Source of the DNA: Perkinsus chesapeaki
Lineage: Eukaryota > Perkinsozoa > Perkinsida > Perkinsidae
Assembly (NCBI GenBank): GCA_013115145.1
Contig: JAAPAO010000004.1
Location: 154,399-218,398 of the forward strand
DNA: 64,000 nucleotides
Reading direction: 5' to 3'
Shown: one piece after another, positions 1 through 12,900 of the stretch
Numbering within the stretch: position 1 is the stretch's first letter
Layout of the letters: every line of letters begins with the position of its first letter
Notes under the pieces: model-generated
Databases searched by the model: none
Told to the model about the DNA's origin: nothing
Seen by the model: the letters and a program-made list of their open reading frames with translations, nothing else
Position numbers and translations under genes: made by a program

Positions 1-1375
1 TGCAGCTACCTCCCACTACTACTCAGACTGATGCCCCTGCTGCCGGTGATGCTTGTCCTGTTGGTGTGGATGGCGGCGGTGGTGGTGGTGATTACCTTAG
101 TGCCATCCTAGTTGTCATTGATACTTTCGTATTACGAGAGGTTGAGGAAAGGTTCATTGCTCATTTATTTCAGTGGTGATGATGAGGATCGAGTAAATGA
201 AGCAGTTGAGTTTATTAAAAAGTGTCTTACACCAGGCAGCCGAGAGTAATGATTTGGTTAAGAATATAATGATGAATAGTAAATAGGTATGAAGCCCTTC
301 AATCAAGAGGGAGAGATACTTTAGCTGTTATCAATGGTACTGTTGGTATTGGCTCAAATTACCATCAACGGCAATTAAGAGTATTAGAGGCTGATGGTAT
401 TGATGAGATTGAGAGATGGAGAGCATTAGCTAGGTAAGTAGGTTGAAGTAGTAGTAGAAGATGATGGTGGTGGAGGTGGTTATGGTGTTAATGTTGTGTT
501 GATGATTGAATGTTTAGGCATGTACGATGTGAGATATGTGGTGATAAAGGACATCCAACAATAGACTGTCCAAGGAATAGGATGCCTAGTCATGATGAAT
601 TAATGGAGGATTGGAGGCTTAATAAAGAGTAGTTATTATTGCTACTAACATTATTATACATTGTTATATAGGTATAATGATCTTATGAGTAGTGTAATAC
701 ATGGGGATGAAACAACTAGAAGAATGCCAAGCAATGATAATCAACATACACCACCACCATCACCATTATCATCATCTGAGCCTAGTAAAGAGGTGGAGGA
801 GAAGAAGGAGAAGAGTACACAGTCGAACACCACGGTGCCAGCACCATTACCACCGATACAAACAGCAGCAGATTCTAGCCCATCTGATGGGAATGATGCT
901 CTGAATGAGCCTGAGCCTGTGGCTACTGCTACTGCTACTGCTCCACCAACACCTACACATACACACGTACCGAGACGTAAGGCATTTGTTGCTGTTGTTG
1001 TTGAGGTAGATATAGTAGTTATTGTTAGCTCTGGCTGCTGGTCCTGGACAAAGGAAACAACGTCGACCATTAGCACCTCATCCATTACGTACAATGCCTA
1101 TAGACCATACATTACCTTATCAAGGAGTAGGAGGAGCTAATCCTTACTGTAAGGGTTTGGCAGGGGTAGGTGTCATTGGTGCCTTAGATCCTTCACCATC
1201 ACCACCTGGCCCATATGGTTATTCAAATATACCTCCAACACCTCCACTAATGAGACCATTACCACCTACATACAACCAACCGATGGGTTATCATCAACCA
1301 CCACCTGCTGGCCCTGGATATGGTGGACAGTATGGTGGTGGAGGAGGAGGACATTATTATGATGGTTATTATTAG
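1..1375 (+). CDS. SF1: Splicing factor 1 / branchpoint-binding protein, 5'-partial
   Basis: This looks like the 3' part of the branchpoint-binding protein that recognises introns early in spliceosome assembly in the nucleus. The first 250 bases encode the end of a KH-like domain (AVEFIKKCL followed by a short linker). The linker RDTLAVINGT resembles the SF1 segment just after the KH domain. A CCHC zinc knuckle (CEICGDKGHPTIDC) follows near 530-580, and then a Pro/Gly/Tyr-rich tail ending GGGGGGHYYDGYY. Introns I could place are 246-286, one ending just before the zinc knuckle (about 434-518), 629-671 and 977-1028; all are GT-AG and keep the frame. The splice near 150-170 is unresolved: only a 22-nt intron would join the frames there. 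The start lies outside the window. Family assignment rests on domain order and motifs, not on a search. Confidence 0.75.
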
Positions 1376-1490
1376 TTTTGTCAATTGGCTATATTATTGG
1401 TACTATTACATTACAGTTACTCTATCAATACATTGACTTGTGTTATCAACAACAAATATCAATTAAAATGAAACTTTCATAATATCAACA

Positions 1491-2080
1491 TTACTTTTTC
1501 CTTCCTTTCTTGGAGTCATTTACTCCACTGTGATGCTGAGATGTGTACATTTTAATGAAGCAGCAGCCGCCATTATCAAACTTCACACCACAATCATTTA
1601 ACCTAATACTCATCACTAGCAAGAATGCTTGGTCATCATCCACCATCGTTGTTACATAGTAGCAAGTTGAACAACACTATCAGGGCCTTTGGTTAAGGAG
1701 TTTGGGAGAACTCTATAAACATCTATACATTGACCATCTGGTATAGCAACCCTTTCCTCTCCTTGTACAGTTATATACCTCCATCGTAGACTAACAGTTA
1801 AGGATATGGTTCAAGTGAAGAGATTAATAGGACCTCTTCACTAGTTTAACATATTCATCACATTTATTATCACATCCTTCTATAACAACTATACCTGGGT
1901 AGCCCCATTTATACCAACCACCAAGTCCTAATTCATCTGAATATAACCAATCAATATGATACTATATAGACAGGTCAATCCCTACTAGCCCATAACCGTA
2001 GAAGCTTCTTCTTTTTAGAATTCCTTATATGATGAGAGTATATAAACCTTCGACCTAGGTAGCAGTAGATAGCTACCTCA
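1491..2080 (-). pseudogene. RWDD2-like copy 4, lacks the RWD domain
   Basis: This is the most downstream member of a tandem family. It keeps the C-terminal DUF1115-type half: YLGRRFIYSHHIRN near 2050-2000, then GGWYKWGYPGIVVIEG near 1900, a WRYITVQGEERVAIPDG strand near 1770, and a tail ending NDSKKGRKK before a TAA at 1491-1493. The tail aligns with the tails of its three neighbours. Upstream, between 2080 and the neighbour's stop at 2355, I see no RWD domain and no convincing start codon. It is therefore probably a truncated copy, although a short expressed protein starting from an unseen exon remains possible. Short introns interrupt the remaining half, including one ending near 1620. Confidence 0.55.
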
Positions 2081-2354
2081 TCACCCTAACCTTCAATCCT
2101 AATATTATCCTCATATTAGTCCTCGACACTCACTGTCGGTTGTTGTTGTTGGTGGTGGAACTGCCTTGTACTAGACGCTATTATCCTGGAAATGCATCGA
2201 GACATCTCAAAACGGTGGGGCATCATTTCAGTGGGTGACGAAGACAGTACGCAACAGTAGTTATAATAAACAATGCTGGAATTGGTAACAACAGTGATGG
2301 TATAATAAGTGTAAATGATGGGATAATAATAATAATAATACGACACCAGTAGCG

Positions 2355-3795
2355 TCATGTCCGAAGTGATGATAAAGGAGCTTTCTTCTTCCCATTATGT
2401 TTATCATTTTTATTAGCTCTTACTGGACCATATATTTTCATGCAAGTTAAGAATAGTTCCTCCAGACCATATTGTCGGCACCTATGAATAAATACCTATA
2501 ATACTGTCTATTATTATCTTACTACTACCTAGCAGCTATATCACTCATTTCATCTGGGCCATACTCTATAAATTCATCTTTTGGGAATGCTCTCATATCA
2601 TCGATTGTCTTACCCTCTGGTACAAGTATCTGTTCCTCACCCCTTACAGCCAAATACATCCATCGTAACCTGTTCAGAGTAATCTAATTATTATTATATT
2701 AACTAAGATACAGTAACTACCGATTAATTAGGTTAACATATTGAATACAATCATCTTCATCCCCTTCTAATATAATAACCCCAGGATATCCCCATTTATA
2801 GCATCCACCCATATTGAACTCCTCTGAGGATAACAGCACCAACAACTATTCGTAATACAACCATCACCCCACCACCAGTAGTAGAAGTAGCTTACTGGCC
2901 CATTCCTTTATAAGCTTCTTTTTAACCGGGTTCCTGATATGATGGGCATAAATAACCCTTCGTCCCAGAACAGCTGGTTTATCAGTTTTCTTCTTTTTAT
3001 GAGCAGACAAGTGGACTGTAACCTTCTTGGTGGCACCCTGATACCCATAATTCTTCCCGTTCTATCTCAATTAAGTCTTTACCCTGATCGGCACACTGGC
3101 TGCCCAAGCTAGCTCATCATCATCACTTCTTGAGTTCGCTGTATCTTCTCGTCGTTTCCTTTCCTCTGCAAAGTCCACGGCAATCTACACAACGCAGGTG
3201 TAATGTTACTGTTGCTTTTGACTTCACCTTATTAATGGATGCTTTTGTTGCCTCTAAAGCAGCCAGCACAGGATAATCGTATCTAGCTTCCATTTGAGCC
3301 TTTATGTTAGCAATCACCTCCTCGTCCAGTTTTCCTAAGTTACCGTCACCTTAGCCTGATATGGAGCTAGATCAACCTACTCAACTTTGGTGTAATAGCC
3401 TCTGATCCTTCAACGGCTATAACTTCTGGTATAGCTTTATTATCTTCAGGGTATTCAGGAGGTAAAGTGATGATGAATGTAGCATAGGGTTCCTCATCCT
3501 CTTCTTGGCCTTCCTCTAATATACCCCCTCCAACTGTGATTGCATACCTTATCACCAACAGCAATAGTGAAGATAAATACTTCATCGTCATTTACGTTGT
3601 CTCCCCATCTGACGGGCTTTCTGGTTTATGTAACCACATGAATTCGGACTGTTGTCCCCCATCCTGAGATGTACCATACACCGCTTCAAGAGCATCAGCC
3701 TCATCCAGTTGAAGTTGTAGGCATCTATCAGATCCTCCTCCTTTAGTGTCTATGGGTATTCCACATTGTGATAGTATTGCTGGTGAATTTGGCAT
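2355..3795 (-). CDS. RWD domain / DUF1115 protein (RWDD2-like), copy 3
   Basis: Two-domain protein of the RWDD2 type. An N-terminal RWD domain (DEADALEAVYG, then YATFIITLPPEYPE) occupies roughly the first 180 residues. It is followed by the DUF1115-type half with LGRRVIYAHHIRNP, GGCYKWGYPGVIILEG and the strand YLAVRGEEQILVPEGK. RWD folds usually mediate protein-protein contacts; the function of RWDD2 proteins is poorly defined. I placed the start at the ATG at 3795 (MPNSPAILS). The ORF also runs upstream without a better start. The protein ends with a CRQYGLEELFLT tail and TGA at 2355-2357. Several introns of about 40-47 nt are readable, for example between KASINK and IAVDFAEE. The four paralogues lie head to tail, so this cluster arose by tandem duplication. 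Confidence 0.7.
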
Positions 3796-3938
3796 ACAAT
3801 AATCTACATTAATCATAAGATAGAGAAGGTTAGAGCACAATATCATGTAAATAATGATGATGAAAGTAACTTCTAAACATTGATGATGATCGACAGCAGT
3901 GCAGGAGGAGAAGGAGGGGCAGTCATCCTGGTTGTGTA

Positions 3939-5211
3939 TCATTTCTGGCTGCTATTTCCTCGACACTTATTCTTTTTATTCTTCTTATTATTGCCGATAG
4001 ATTTCCTATCCTCCTCCTCCTTATTATTATTATGTTCTTCACTACTAGTTGTATACACCTTCATACTTGTCATAAATAACTCCTCCAATCCTGCATCTCG
4101 ACATCTACTACCATCATTATACTTATCACCACAGTTCCTAGACCTAGACCTACCGTTCAGCAATCTCACTAACTTCATCCACCTTATACTGTGTAAACTC
4201 TATCGGCAATGCTCTCATATCATTTAATGTCTTCCCCGCTGGTACGGGTATCTGTTCCTCGCCTCGTACTGTAACCATACGAACGTATCTTCATGAACTT
4301 TGTGATATAGAGTACATCCCCGTCTTCCCATCACCTTGTAACACGATTAACATAATCAGCGCACAGGCTCTCCTCTCCTTCTATTATAATAAAGTTAGGA
4401 TTGCTCATACCACCAAGATGATAATCCTCTAATGGAAGTCAATGTGAATGATCAAGAGTCAATCCGTCAAGCTGCTGTCTTACTAGCCAACTCTCGTATA
4501 TATTTAATTTTCATTGGATTCTTAATTGTATGTACAACCATCATCCTTCTACCTAACACTTCTCCTTCTACATTATTAACCTAATCATCATCACCACCCA
4601 CAACTTAACCAGTACACTGGTGACCGCCGCCTCACCACACCTGAGCAATGTTGTGAACTCTTCCTGCATTGGCTGCTGTACCCTTAGATGTATCTTGTTG
4701 TCTTCTTTCTGCTATCTGAAGGTATGTCGTATGAGGGGGGTATGTGTAATAATAATTCACCTCAGTAATATATTGCCGTGTTGACTCTAATGCTGCTATT
4801 AAAGGGAATTCGTATCCCGACTCTAACTGGACCTTCACATGCTTCAGTAAATAAGCCGATACGTCCTTATCTTGTACTAGTTTATTATCATAACTACCGT
4901 TCATTTCTTCTATCACCACTTCAGGTAGTAAGGTGCTCTTAGTTGGATACCCCAATGGTAATGTTATAATGAATGTAACACTAATAATAGAAGAAGGCTC
5001 CTTAGAGTAACTATTCAATGTTATAGAGTATCTAATAACATAATAATTATGTATCATCATGCTGATCATCATCCTGTCTTTACGCCAGCATCTCATCGTC
5101 GTCTTTATCATCTCCTTTATGTAACCACATGAATCCCCCATCATCTTTGTAGATTGCCTCCAAGGTCTCAGCTTCCTCTTCTTGAAGCTCTCTCCATGCT
5201 GTCATCGTCAT
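3939..5211 (-). CDS. RWD domain / DUF1115 protein (RWDD2-like), copy 2
   Basis: Paralogue of the neighbouring genes. It opens with MTMTAWRELQEEEAETLEAI, the acidic helix typical of an RWD start. The RWD core is VTFIITLPLGYP, and then a helix carries YEFPLIAALESTRQYI. The DUF1115-type half has GGMSNPNFIIIEGEE near 4400 and MVTVRGEEQIPVPAGK near 4270. The tail reads CRDAGLEELFMTSMKVY and ends in a Lys/Asn-rich stretch at 3939. An intron beginning with GTAAAGAC follows the EMLA codons near 5075; another starts after ITE near 4760. The spacer to copy 3 is only about 140 nt, so promoters in this cluster must be compact or lie within the neighbouring gene. Function unknown beyond the family. Confidence 0.7.
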
Positions 5212-5343
5212 CACCTTACCCTAATACATCGCCCTCAATCCACTACAAACGCATTTCCTCCTTCTCCATAGAAACCATTAGTAACAACAACAGCAGCAGC
5301 AGTTGTATTATCACTATAGGGTGTACTATAATGTAATACCCCA

Positions 5344-6657
5344 TTATTTCTTAGATCCACCACCACCACCACCTTGACCCCTCCCACCCCTTCCACCATA
5401 TACCTTTAAATAGGTGAGGAATAATTCCTCTAATCCATTATCTCGACATCTGATAGACATTGCGGCGCCTCTTAATCAACTACCAATAACAACAGCCTCT
5501 CTTACAGCTTTGCTATCTTATCTATCTCATCTATACCAACGAATTCAAAACACTTCGGCAATGCTCTCATATCATCCAAGGCCTTCCCATCCGGTATGGG
5601 TATCTGTTCCTCTCCTCGTACCGTAACTTTCTTTATATAACTAATAACCACCAACCTCCTACTCCTCCTTTTGCTTCTTTTGTTAGTTTATTACTGTATC
5701 ATTTCATCTGTGTATTTAATACATAGTCTTTCATCTCCTTCAATTACTATTGCATTTGGATTTCCCATACCCCCTAGATGCCATTCATCTGATAATATTC
5801 AAACCATCATCATCCTATTGTTCTTAATCTTATTACTAGCCAACTTCTTGCAATACTTCATATGTTCTTTATTACGAATATGTACTATACCAAGCATCCT
5901 TCTCCCCAACACTAACGGCTTTGACTTTAGTATATCCTGTACATCATCAACATCATCATCATCATCACACTGCATCTTCTCATTACATCTATTGACATAT
6001 CATCAATCGTCTCCGGTATTTGTTCCTTATCTACTCTAGTTTCCTTTACACCTTCTTCTTCTCCTATCTAACCACCAAACTGGCCTACTCTATAACCTTA
6101 CATTGCCTTACCTCTGTCAATGTGCCTCTTATAGACTCCAATGCAGTTAATAAAGGGAAGTCATAACCCATCTTAAGTTGTACCTTAACTGTAGCCAGTG
6201 CTTGTCTTGATAATTCATCTAACATATACATTCCTTCTCTCTACCACTCCTTCCTCACCTAATCGTTTAGCTACTATTGGTTCACTTCCTTCTACTGCTA
6301 ATATCTCTGGTAATGCATTTCTATCTTTTGGATATCCTATTGGTAAAGTTATTATAAAAGTGGCTGTAAGGGGTGTATCAGTGTCCTTTATCAGTGTTGT
6401 ACTACTACCCCTAACTGTAATAGAGTACCTAACACCTTCACCATCAACAACAACAACAACAACTGTCTTCTTCCCTCCTTCCCCTCTTCCTACGCCATCT
6501 CTCCATCATCAAATGTATTTGGTCTATTAAGCCATAGGAATCCTCCTTCTCTATCATATACATCCAATAAAGCCTCTGCCTCATTATATTGCTCATCTAA
6601 GCTACTCTTCTCAGAATGTTCTTGTCTAAGTGTTGTCTCATCGTCCCTTAGTGCCAT
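5344..6657 (-). CDS. RWD domain / DUF1115 protein (RWDD2-like), copy 1
   Basis: First gene of the tandem cluster. The ATG at 6655-6657 begins MALRDDETTLRQEH. The acidic helix YNEAEALLDVYDREGGF and the RWD core TATFIITLPIGYPKDRNALP follow, then YDFPLLTALESIRGTL. The second half has LGRRMLGIVHIRNKEH near 5900, GGMGNPNAIVIEGDE near 5770 and KKVTVRGEEQIPIPDGK near 5620. The tail CRDNGLEELFLTYLKVY ends in a Gly-rich run and SKK-stop at 5344-5346. The C-terminal half of this copy departs more from the others in the HHIRN region (VHIRN). Splice sites are short GT-AG. I infer that all intact copies make cytosolic or nuclear proteins, since no signal peptide or membrane segment is visible. Confidence 0.68.
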
Positions 6658-6809
6658 TATTGTATTATACTCTATTATTCGTTTATGTGTTATCGTCGTA
6701 TATTCCCCACCAACTATATCAACACAATACTATATCAATTACAACAACAACAGCAATAATATTAATATAGCATCATAATTATTATTATGGTCATATTAAT
6801 TATATCCTA

Positions 6810-9793
6810 TCACCATACCCCGGCAGTCGCTTCACCATAAAATTCAATACCCGCTAAGAAAAGGTTATGAGTGTTACCAGAATTAACACCACTTTGTATA
6901 AGACGGAATATTCTAAATGAGCCTCGAGACTCTGGTGACTTGTCTACTGGGAAGTAACTGATAGGCAACCATATTCCCCCAAATGTTGCTATCTGTCTTT
7001 ACCTAGTGGCCTTGGGCTCTCTAAGACTACCACACATCTTCCTTTCATCAATAAGTATCCAATCATCACCATCATTTGACCCCATTATATTCCAATTCAT
7101 AAGACATTGTGCACTTGAGTTACGGTTGCGAAGACAATATCTACAACATAATAGTCGTATAAAGGAGTATAGAGTGGTATGAAGGAGGTAGTACCCAGTA
7201 AGCCTAAGAGCTCGGCCTCTACCAAAATCAACCTGTATCCAAGATGCAGGCTCATTCCTAGTACGAAATTCAACTGATGATGTTCGCCCTACTATCTCAT
7301 CCACTGATCCTCTACCAACACCTAAATAATACCCTCCTCCTCCTCCTCCTGCTACTGCTGTTGTTGTTGTTACTTACTGCTAGCTGTGAGCTGTATTTCC
7401 ATTAACTTAGAACATGGATTCCTCCATGGCATTGTATTCCCTCTAGTACCCAACCAATAAAGGCATCCAAAGGTATCAAAATCAGATGAATAAGAGAATG
7501 ACACTGGTGTAGTAGGTGATGCTGCTGCTGCTGCTGTTAATGGTACTGATCCACGCGATATACTTGTAATATTATGAACCTGTGATAACTTTCCTATCAA
7601 TACCCACAACCCTTCCACTACCTCCTCTTCTGTACTCCTCTCTGGCCTATATCCCTTCCTTTGACAGTCTCTTGGTCCTCCCCCATGTCCCCTCTTCCTC
7701 TCCTCTTCCTCCCCTTCTTCCACGTTTGTATCTTCTCCTTTAGTAAACCTCCTCATTAACTCTAATATCCTATCCTGTGCCAAATGCCATAACGGTGACT
7801 CCGCTGCTGATATTAATGCCTCTAATGGTAGCTGCGACCATCTTACACTAGATACAGCATACCATAAAAGCAACAACAAGCTCACCATACTACCATTTAT
7901 ATATCATTTCAAAGTCTTCTCTCGTCCATACTTTACTCTTCTTCTTCCTTCTTTTCTCAGCATCCTCATCACTTTCTCCTTCTTCACCACCATCATCAAT
8001 CTACCAGTACCCCTACTACTTCCTTCTTCCCCTTCTATACTACCTCCTCCTCCTCCTGTTTACCCTCTTGTTCCTCTTTCTCTTCATCGTCTGTTACTTT
8101 TACCATAGTAACCCTAACTGTTCCCCCACTAGGTAGTTCAACCTCCTTCCCTTCTTCTTCTTCTCCCTCCTCCTCCTCTCCACCACTACCCTTCTGTAAA
8201 GCCTCCTTTGGTATATTATCCCTAGTTACCTAATACCAACCATCTTCCATCAACAATACCATTACCCTTCCTACTTCGCCAGATGCATCTATCCATTCTA
8301 ACTCAGCCCATACCTCCCCTAATGGTGTATTATCAAGTAAAGGGCATATGACATGAACCTCGCCAGTGAGCTCTCCATCCATTATTCCACAACTTGTCTC
8401 ATATCTTGGTACAGGGCATCCTCTAACACATTCCGATCTACTAGCTATACCCTCCATAACTCTAAATATAATCTTAACAGCAGCAGGACCTATTCAATAA
8501 CACTATTCAACAACAACAACAAGAGTAACATTAATAGTTACCACCTTCACGTGGCGGTTTAACTATCTCCACTTTAACCTTACCATGAGCTCTATCCATC
8601 CTCTGCCTCAATACATTAGTGCCTATTAATACCATCTCCCTCGAATCCCCTTAATAACCTCTCTTTATTACATGTTCTTAATACTATCCTTTCATCGCCT
8701 CCTGATGCCTTCAACCCTAGCTTATCTGACCCCAGTATTCTATTAAGTGTATCCATTGGTAACTGTGATATCTGGAATACCCTCAAAGGCTTCCCTAACC
8801 CTTCTACTGTACATTCCTAATAACATCATCATCATCTACTATATTAAATACAATATCTACTTCAAATTTATCTCGTAGTATATCTTCAGCTGCTTGTATT
8901 AAAGCCCTAGCATCCTTATTGTCTATGTACTAAGAATACGTAATAATGTAACCCTAACCCTTCTTCCCCAGTGTATTATTATTACATAGCTGCATCTTAG
9001 TAGTATAATAGCTGCATTATTAGCACTTAAACAAGTATTAATAATATGTTGAGCTAATGGTGTAGTTAATGATGGTATGTCCAACATGAGGCTTAAACCA
9101 AGTAAAGCTGATGGGAAGTAGGAAACACTAATACTTATTATGTTTATAGCCTTTATTACTAAGTAGCATACCGCAATTCTCAGATTTCCTTCCTTCTAAG
9201 ATATCTGATGATGATCTTGATGAGGATTTAAGATTAGGATTTAATAGAATAGACCTCTCCCAATCACCATGGGTATACCTATGATGCTTAACAATACTAT
9301 ATTATTAGTATAATATTATTACATAAATGTATTAATAATGTCAATACATTTAACAAGCTCATCTCTATTAACATGAGGATCTGGTAATATTGGGACCTTC
9401 AGTAAGGGGCCTTTCCCAAGCATGATATCAATGTTATTATATTACATTTATACCAAGTATACCTCCTTCTTGTGATGATACAACTACTCCATCCTCTTCT
9501 TCATCCCCTTCAGATGGTATTATTTTATTATAACAATATCGGCTATATGAAGCTAATATCTATTATAGATACCTTCCCCTATATCCTATTAACCCTATTA
9601 CCAGTTTATGTACTTTAAACTGCCCCTTTTCCTCCCCCTCCTCCTCTGCTCCTTCCTCTCCACCATCCTTTGGTAACACGAGTATACAATCGGTTAATTT
9701 AGATTTATTATATAGACTCCATAAGCTTGGTAACTCTGCAACCTCCTTATTCTCAACTTCATCATTCTTCTCCTCTGCTACTGCTGCTGCCAT
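6810..9793 (-). CDS. BTB-BACK protein with C-terminal HECTD1-type galactose-binding domain
   Basis: The start at 9793 (MAAAVAEEKNDEVEN) leads into a BTB/POZ domain: SLWSLYNKSKLTDCILVLP, an acidic loop, then FKVHKLVIG. A BACK-like helical region follows near 8900-8650 (ALIQAAEDIL, then LPMDTLNRILGSDKLGLK). The middle (8460-7400) is low complexity with one beta-rich exon. The last 600 bases encode a galactose-binding-like fold: CLYWLGTRGNTMPWRNPC, SWIQVDFGRGRALRLTGYYL, LMNWNIMGSNDGDDW, and a final FLAGIEFYG before TGA at 6810-6812. That string of motifs resembles the Sad1/UNC- or F5/8C-like domain inside HECTD1. BTB-BACK proteins commonly act as CUL3 substrate adaptors, so a substrate-binding role for the C-terminal domain is inferred. 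Internal exon borders are approximate. Confidence 0.65.
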
Positions 9794-9848
9794 TCAATAC
9801 TAATAATAACCAACTAACTGCGCCGTGCGGCGGCAGGATTATGTTAAA

Positions 9849-9858
9849 AGCGCTCGCC
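9849..9858 (-). promoter_or_regulatory. GGCGAGCGCT promoter decamer, BTB gene
   Basis: Read on the minus strand this is GGCGAGCGCT. It lies 55 nt upstream of the BTB gene ATG, in a short GC-rich island between the end of the kinesin gene and the BTB start. The same ten bases occur at 39612-39621 and 49844-49853, also next to gene starts. A binding role is inferred from recurrence and position only. Confidence 0.4.
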
Positions 9859-9913
9859 CGGAAATACATGCCGACTGTCGTATGTGAACTCAATAGTAGT
9901 ATAGATGGACAAG

Positions 9914-12900
9914 TCATTGTACATGACAGCACTTAGACGATGACGACGACGAAGATGGTGGTGGTGGTGATGATGATAAGTTATGATGATGGTTGTTGTT
10001 GTTACTGTTGCTAGCCTGTGATACTGTTGGACTATTATGGGATGAGGTATTACATGGAGGGTGTATCTGGGGGCAGTATAGTTATTATATATAGATACCT
10101 TATACCACCACAACCATCACTACCTCCTCCTCCTCCTCTTTCTCCTTCTTATCATCATTATTAACTTCCCTAATCTCTCCTGGTAAAGGCATCATCTCAT
10201 CTACTATAGTTGCTGCTGCTGCTGCTGTTGCTCTCTTATCCCTTTTAGATCTCTCTTCTTGTCTTATCCTTTCTGCCTCTATAGCTGTTAATGATTCCCC
10301 ATAAACCTGCTCCATAACCTGCCTCTCTCCTGCCTATTCCTTTATTCCTAGTACATGTAATGCTATTGCATCATTTTGCAGTATATCAAGCATTCGTTGT
10401 GTTAAACATGGAGTAAGATGTATATCCCTTTCATAATCGAATATAAAGACATCATCACCATCACCTTCAAGCTTTGAAGATACAATCCTACCATATAATT
10501 ATTAATAATAAAGATAATCCTATATATATCATCATCCTTATTACATTGTATCATCATCATCCAATTGCCATCTATATGTAATAGTAACATTATTAGCTAA
10601 ATCCTTTTGTATTAGATTATATACCTTTTTAATAATAAGACGGAATGATAATGGCTCACCAATTAACTGTGATGGTTCCTCTACTATCTAACAACAACAA
10701 CATTTGTATACCACATTTCCTCTTAATACTTATTGCAATACCTCCTCATCAGGTACTGTAGTAGTAGTGCAATCCTTTGATAATGGCCATACTGCACATG
10801 TCAATGATCCTACTGGTCTACCACTTGATGATGACATAACTTTTGCATCCAGTTCATTCTCTAATTGCATTGTTATAGACTCTAGATATATACGTGCTGT
10901 TCCTATCTCCCTTTTAAATATAATAGGATCCCAGAATGGATCATCTTCATCCTTCAATCTAACGATTATTAATAAAGCTAATGATAATACTAGATGCTAA
11001 CCTTGGCTTACTTGTCTATGAATGCTGCCCCTCCTCCACCACCACCACCTTCATCACCACCACACCATGTATCAAACATATCTCTCATGAGATATATCCT
11101 ATTTTCTAATATATCTAGTGTCCAATCATATACCCTTATACCTATATATATATTACTAGTATTATAACAATAATACTATATATACCTTTATAATCAACAC
11201 CAACTAACACCTCAGTAGTAGCGCCTCCTCCTCCTTTCCTTCTCCTTTTGTCATCTATTGATAAGTCTACTGCTGCCTTTACCCGTAATACTGTATTAAA
11301 GCTAATGAATGATGTTGTTAAAGAGGAGGTTAAGTAGTATTAAGTATTTTACGTATATGGTATATCCATCTCTTTAGCTAATAATGATGCCTCCTTACAC
11401 AATGGCATAATAACCATTAAATGTTCATGTAGTATTTTAAGATCAATCTCTCTTTGTCTTCTATCATTCTAAAACCCCACTATCTATGTCTATAACCATC
11501 ACCAACATCATCACCACCTCAGCATCCTCTAATTCCTTCTGTCTTTTAAGCATTGCTTCCTTCTCCTTCTCAGCTTTCCTCCGTTGTGCTTTTAATGCCT
11601 TTTTAAGCTTCCTAACCTCTTCATTTTTCTCTTCTGATTCTTTACCTTAACCATAACCATAACCTATCCCTACCTATCCCGTACTAACTATACTATTACC
11701 TCTCTGTGACTGTATATCATTTAACTTAGCCTCATATTCATCTTCTTTAGCCTTAGCTTCTGCCTCAGCCTTCTCTCTTGCTTCCATTGCTTCCCTTATA
11801 GATCTCTCATACCTACATACTAACATTACCTCCATCACCATTATTATTATCGTTACTCCTCTTGTCTCCTTTTCTCTGCTTCTATTTCAGCGTCACTTTT
11901 CCTATACTCTTCATCTATCATATCTCCTTGTTTAGTTGCTAACTCTTCAATACAACCATCAAAGCTTATCTATCATAACAACACCTCCTCCCAAATAACA
12001 AGCCCCCCAACCATTACTATTCCATCATCAATCAACTTCTGTCCACTTCCCTTAGTTGGATCAACATAAACAAAGCTCAGGTTGTTCTGTCTGCCAAGTA
12101 TTACTCTATCTCCATGGTTAAGCAACAAAGGTTCCTAAACAATGATAATAAAGATGTCTATAATAATAATATTACTATTACATCAGGTGTTATGATATCA
12201 CCATTAAGATAGGAATAAGACTCAGCTTCATAAGCTTCTGGATCAGCCTAGACCACAGTTATGAAATTGACGACAAGCGTAGATAATATACCTTTATTGT
12301 AACTCTCCCATTATCACTCACTGTTATACACACTTGATATCTGATTATAATATACTAAGGTAGTAGTATCAGAGTAGTAGCATCATCATCATCCTACAAC
12401 AACAATCATACCTATGCATAAAGGATGCACCAGCAAGTAGGAATGTAGGAGGCCCTCTCGTATCATCATAATCATCATTAGGAATATCATCTATACTATC
12501 TATACTCCTTCCTTCACTTAATAACCTCCCTCTCATCCTCTTATTATTCCTCCTCCTTTTCCCACCAAACCATGTATCGCCCTCTTGGAAACAATAGAAT
12601 ATCTTCCCTAAACCATACCACCTACTATCAACAACAAAAACAACAACAACCCTATTACCATTAAGCATAGGATCCTCATTAAGATTGGTAAAGTGTGGCT
12701 TAGTAAGATCGACCTCATGACCATCATCATCCATTGCTTTACTATTCTTCTCTTTTGCCTCTGCTAATCTCTCCTACAACCATTATAATATACCTTCTAC
12801 TACTATATAACCTATCCTACTTCCCATGATCTTTGCATCTCCTTTAATGCTGCTTCCATAGCTTGTATCTCCTCTTCGTGACTAAATACTACAATATTAA

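Noticed and set aside
741-1094. Minus-strand open frame of 117 codons
   Set aside because: It is the antisense shadow of the SF1 tail exon, made of reversed Pro/Thr repeats.
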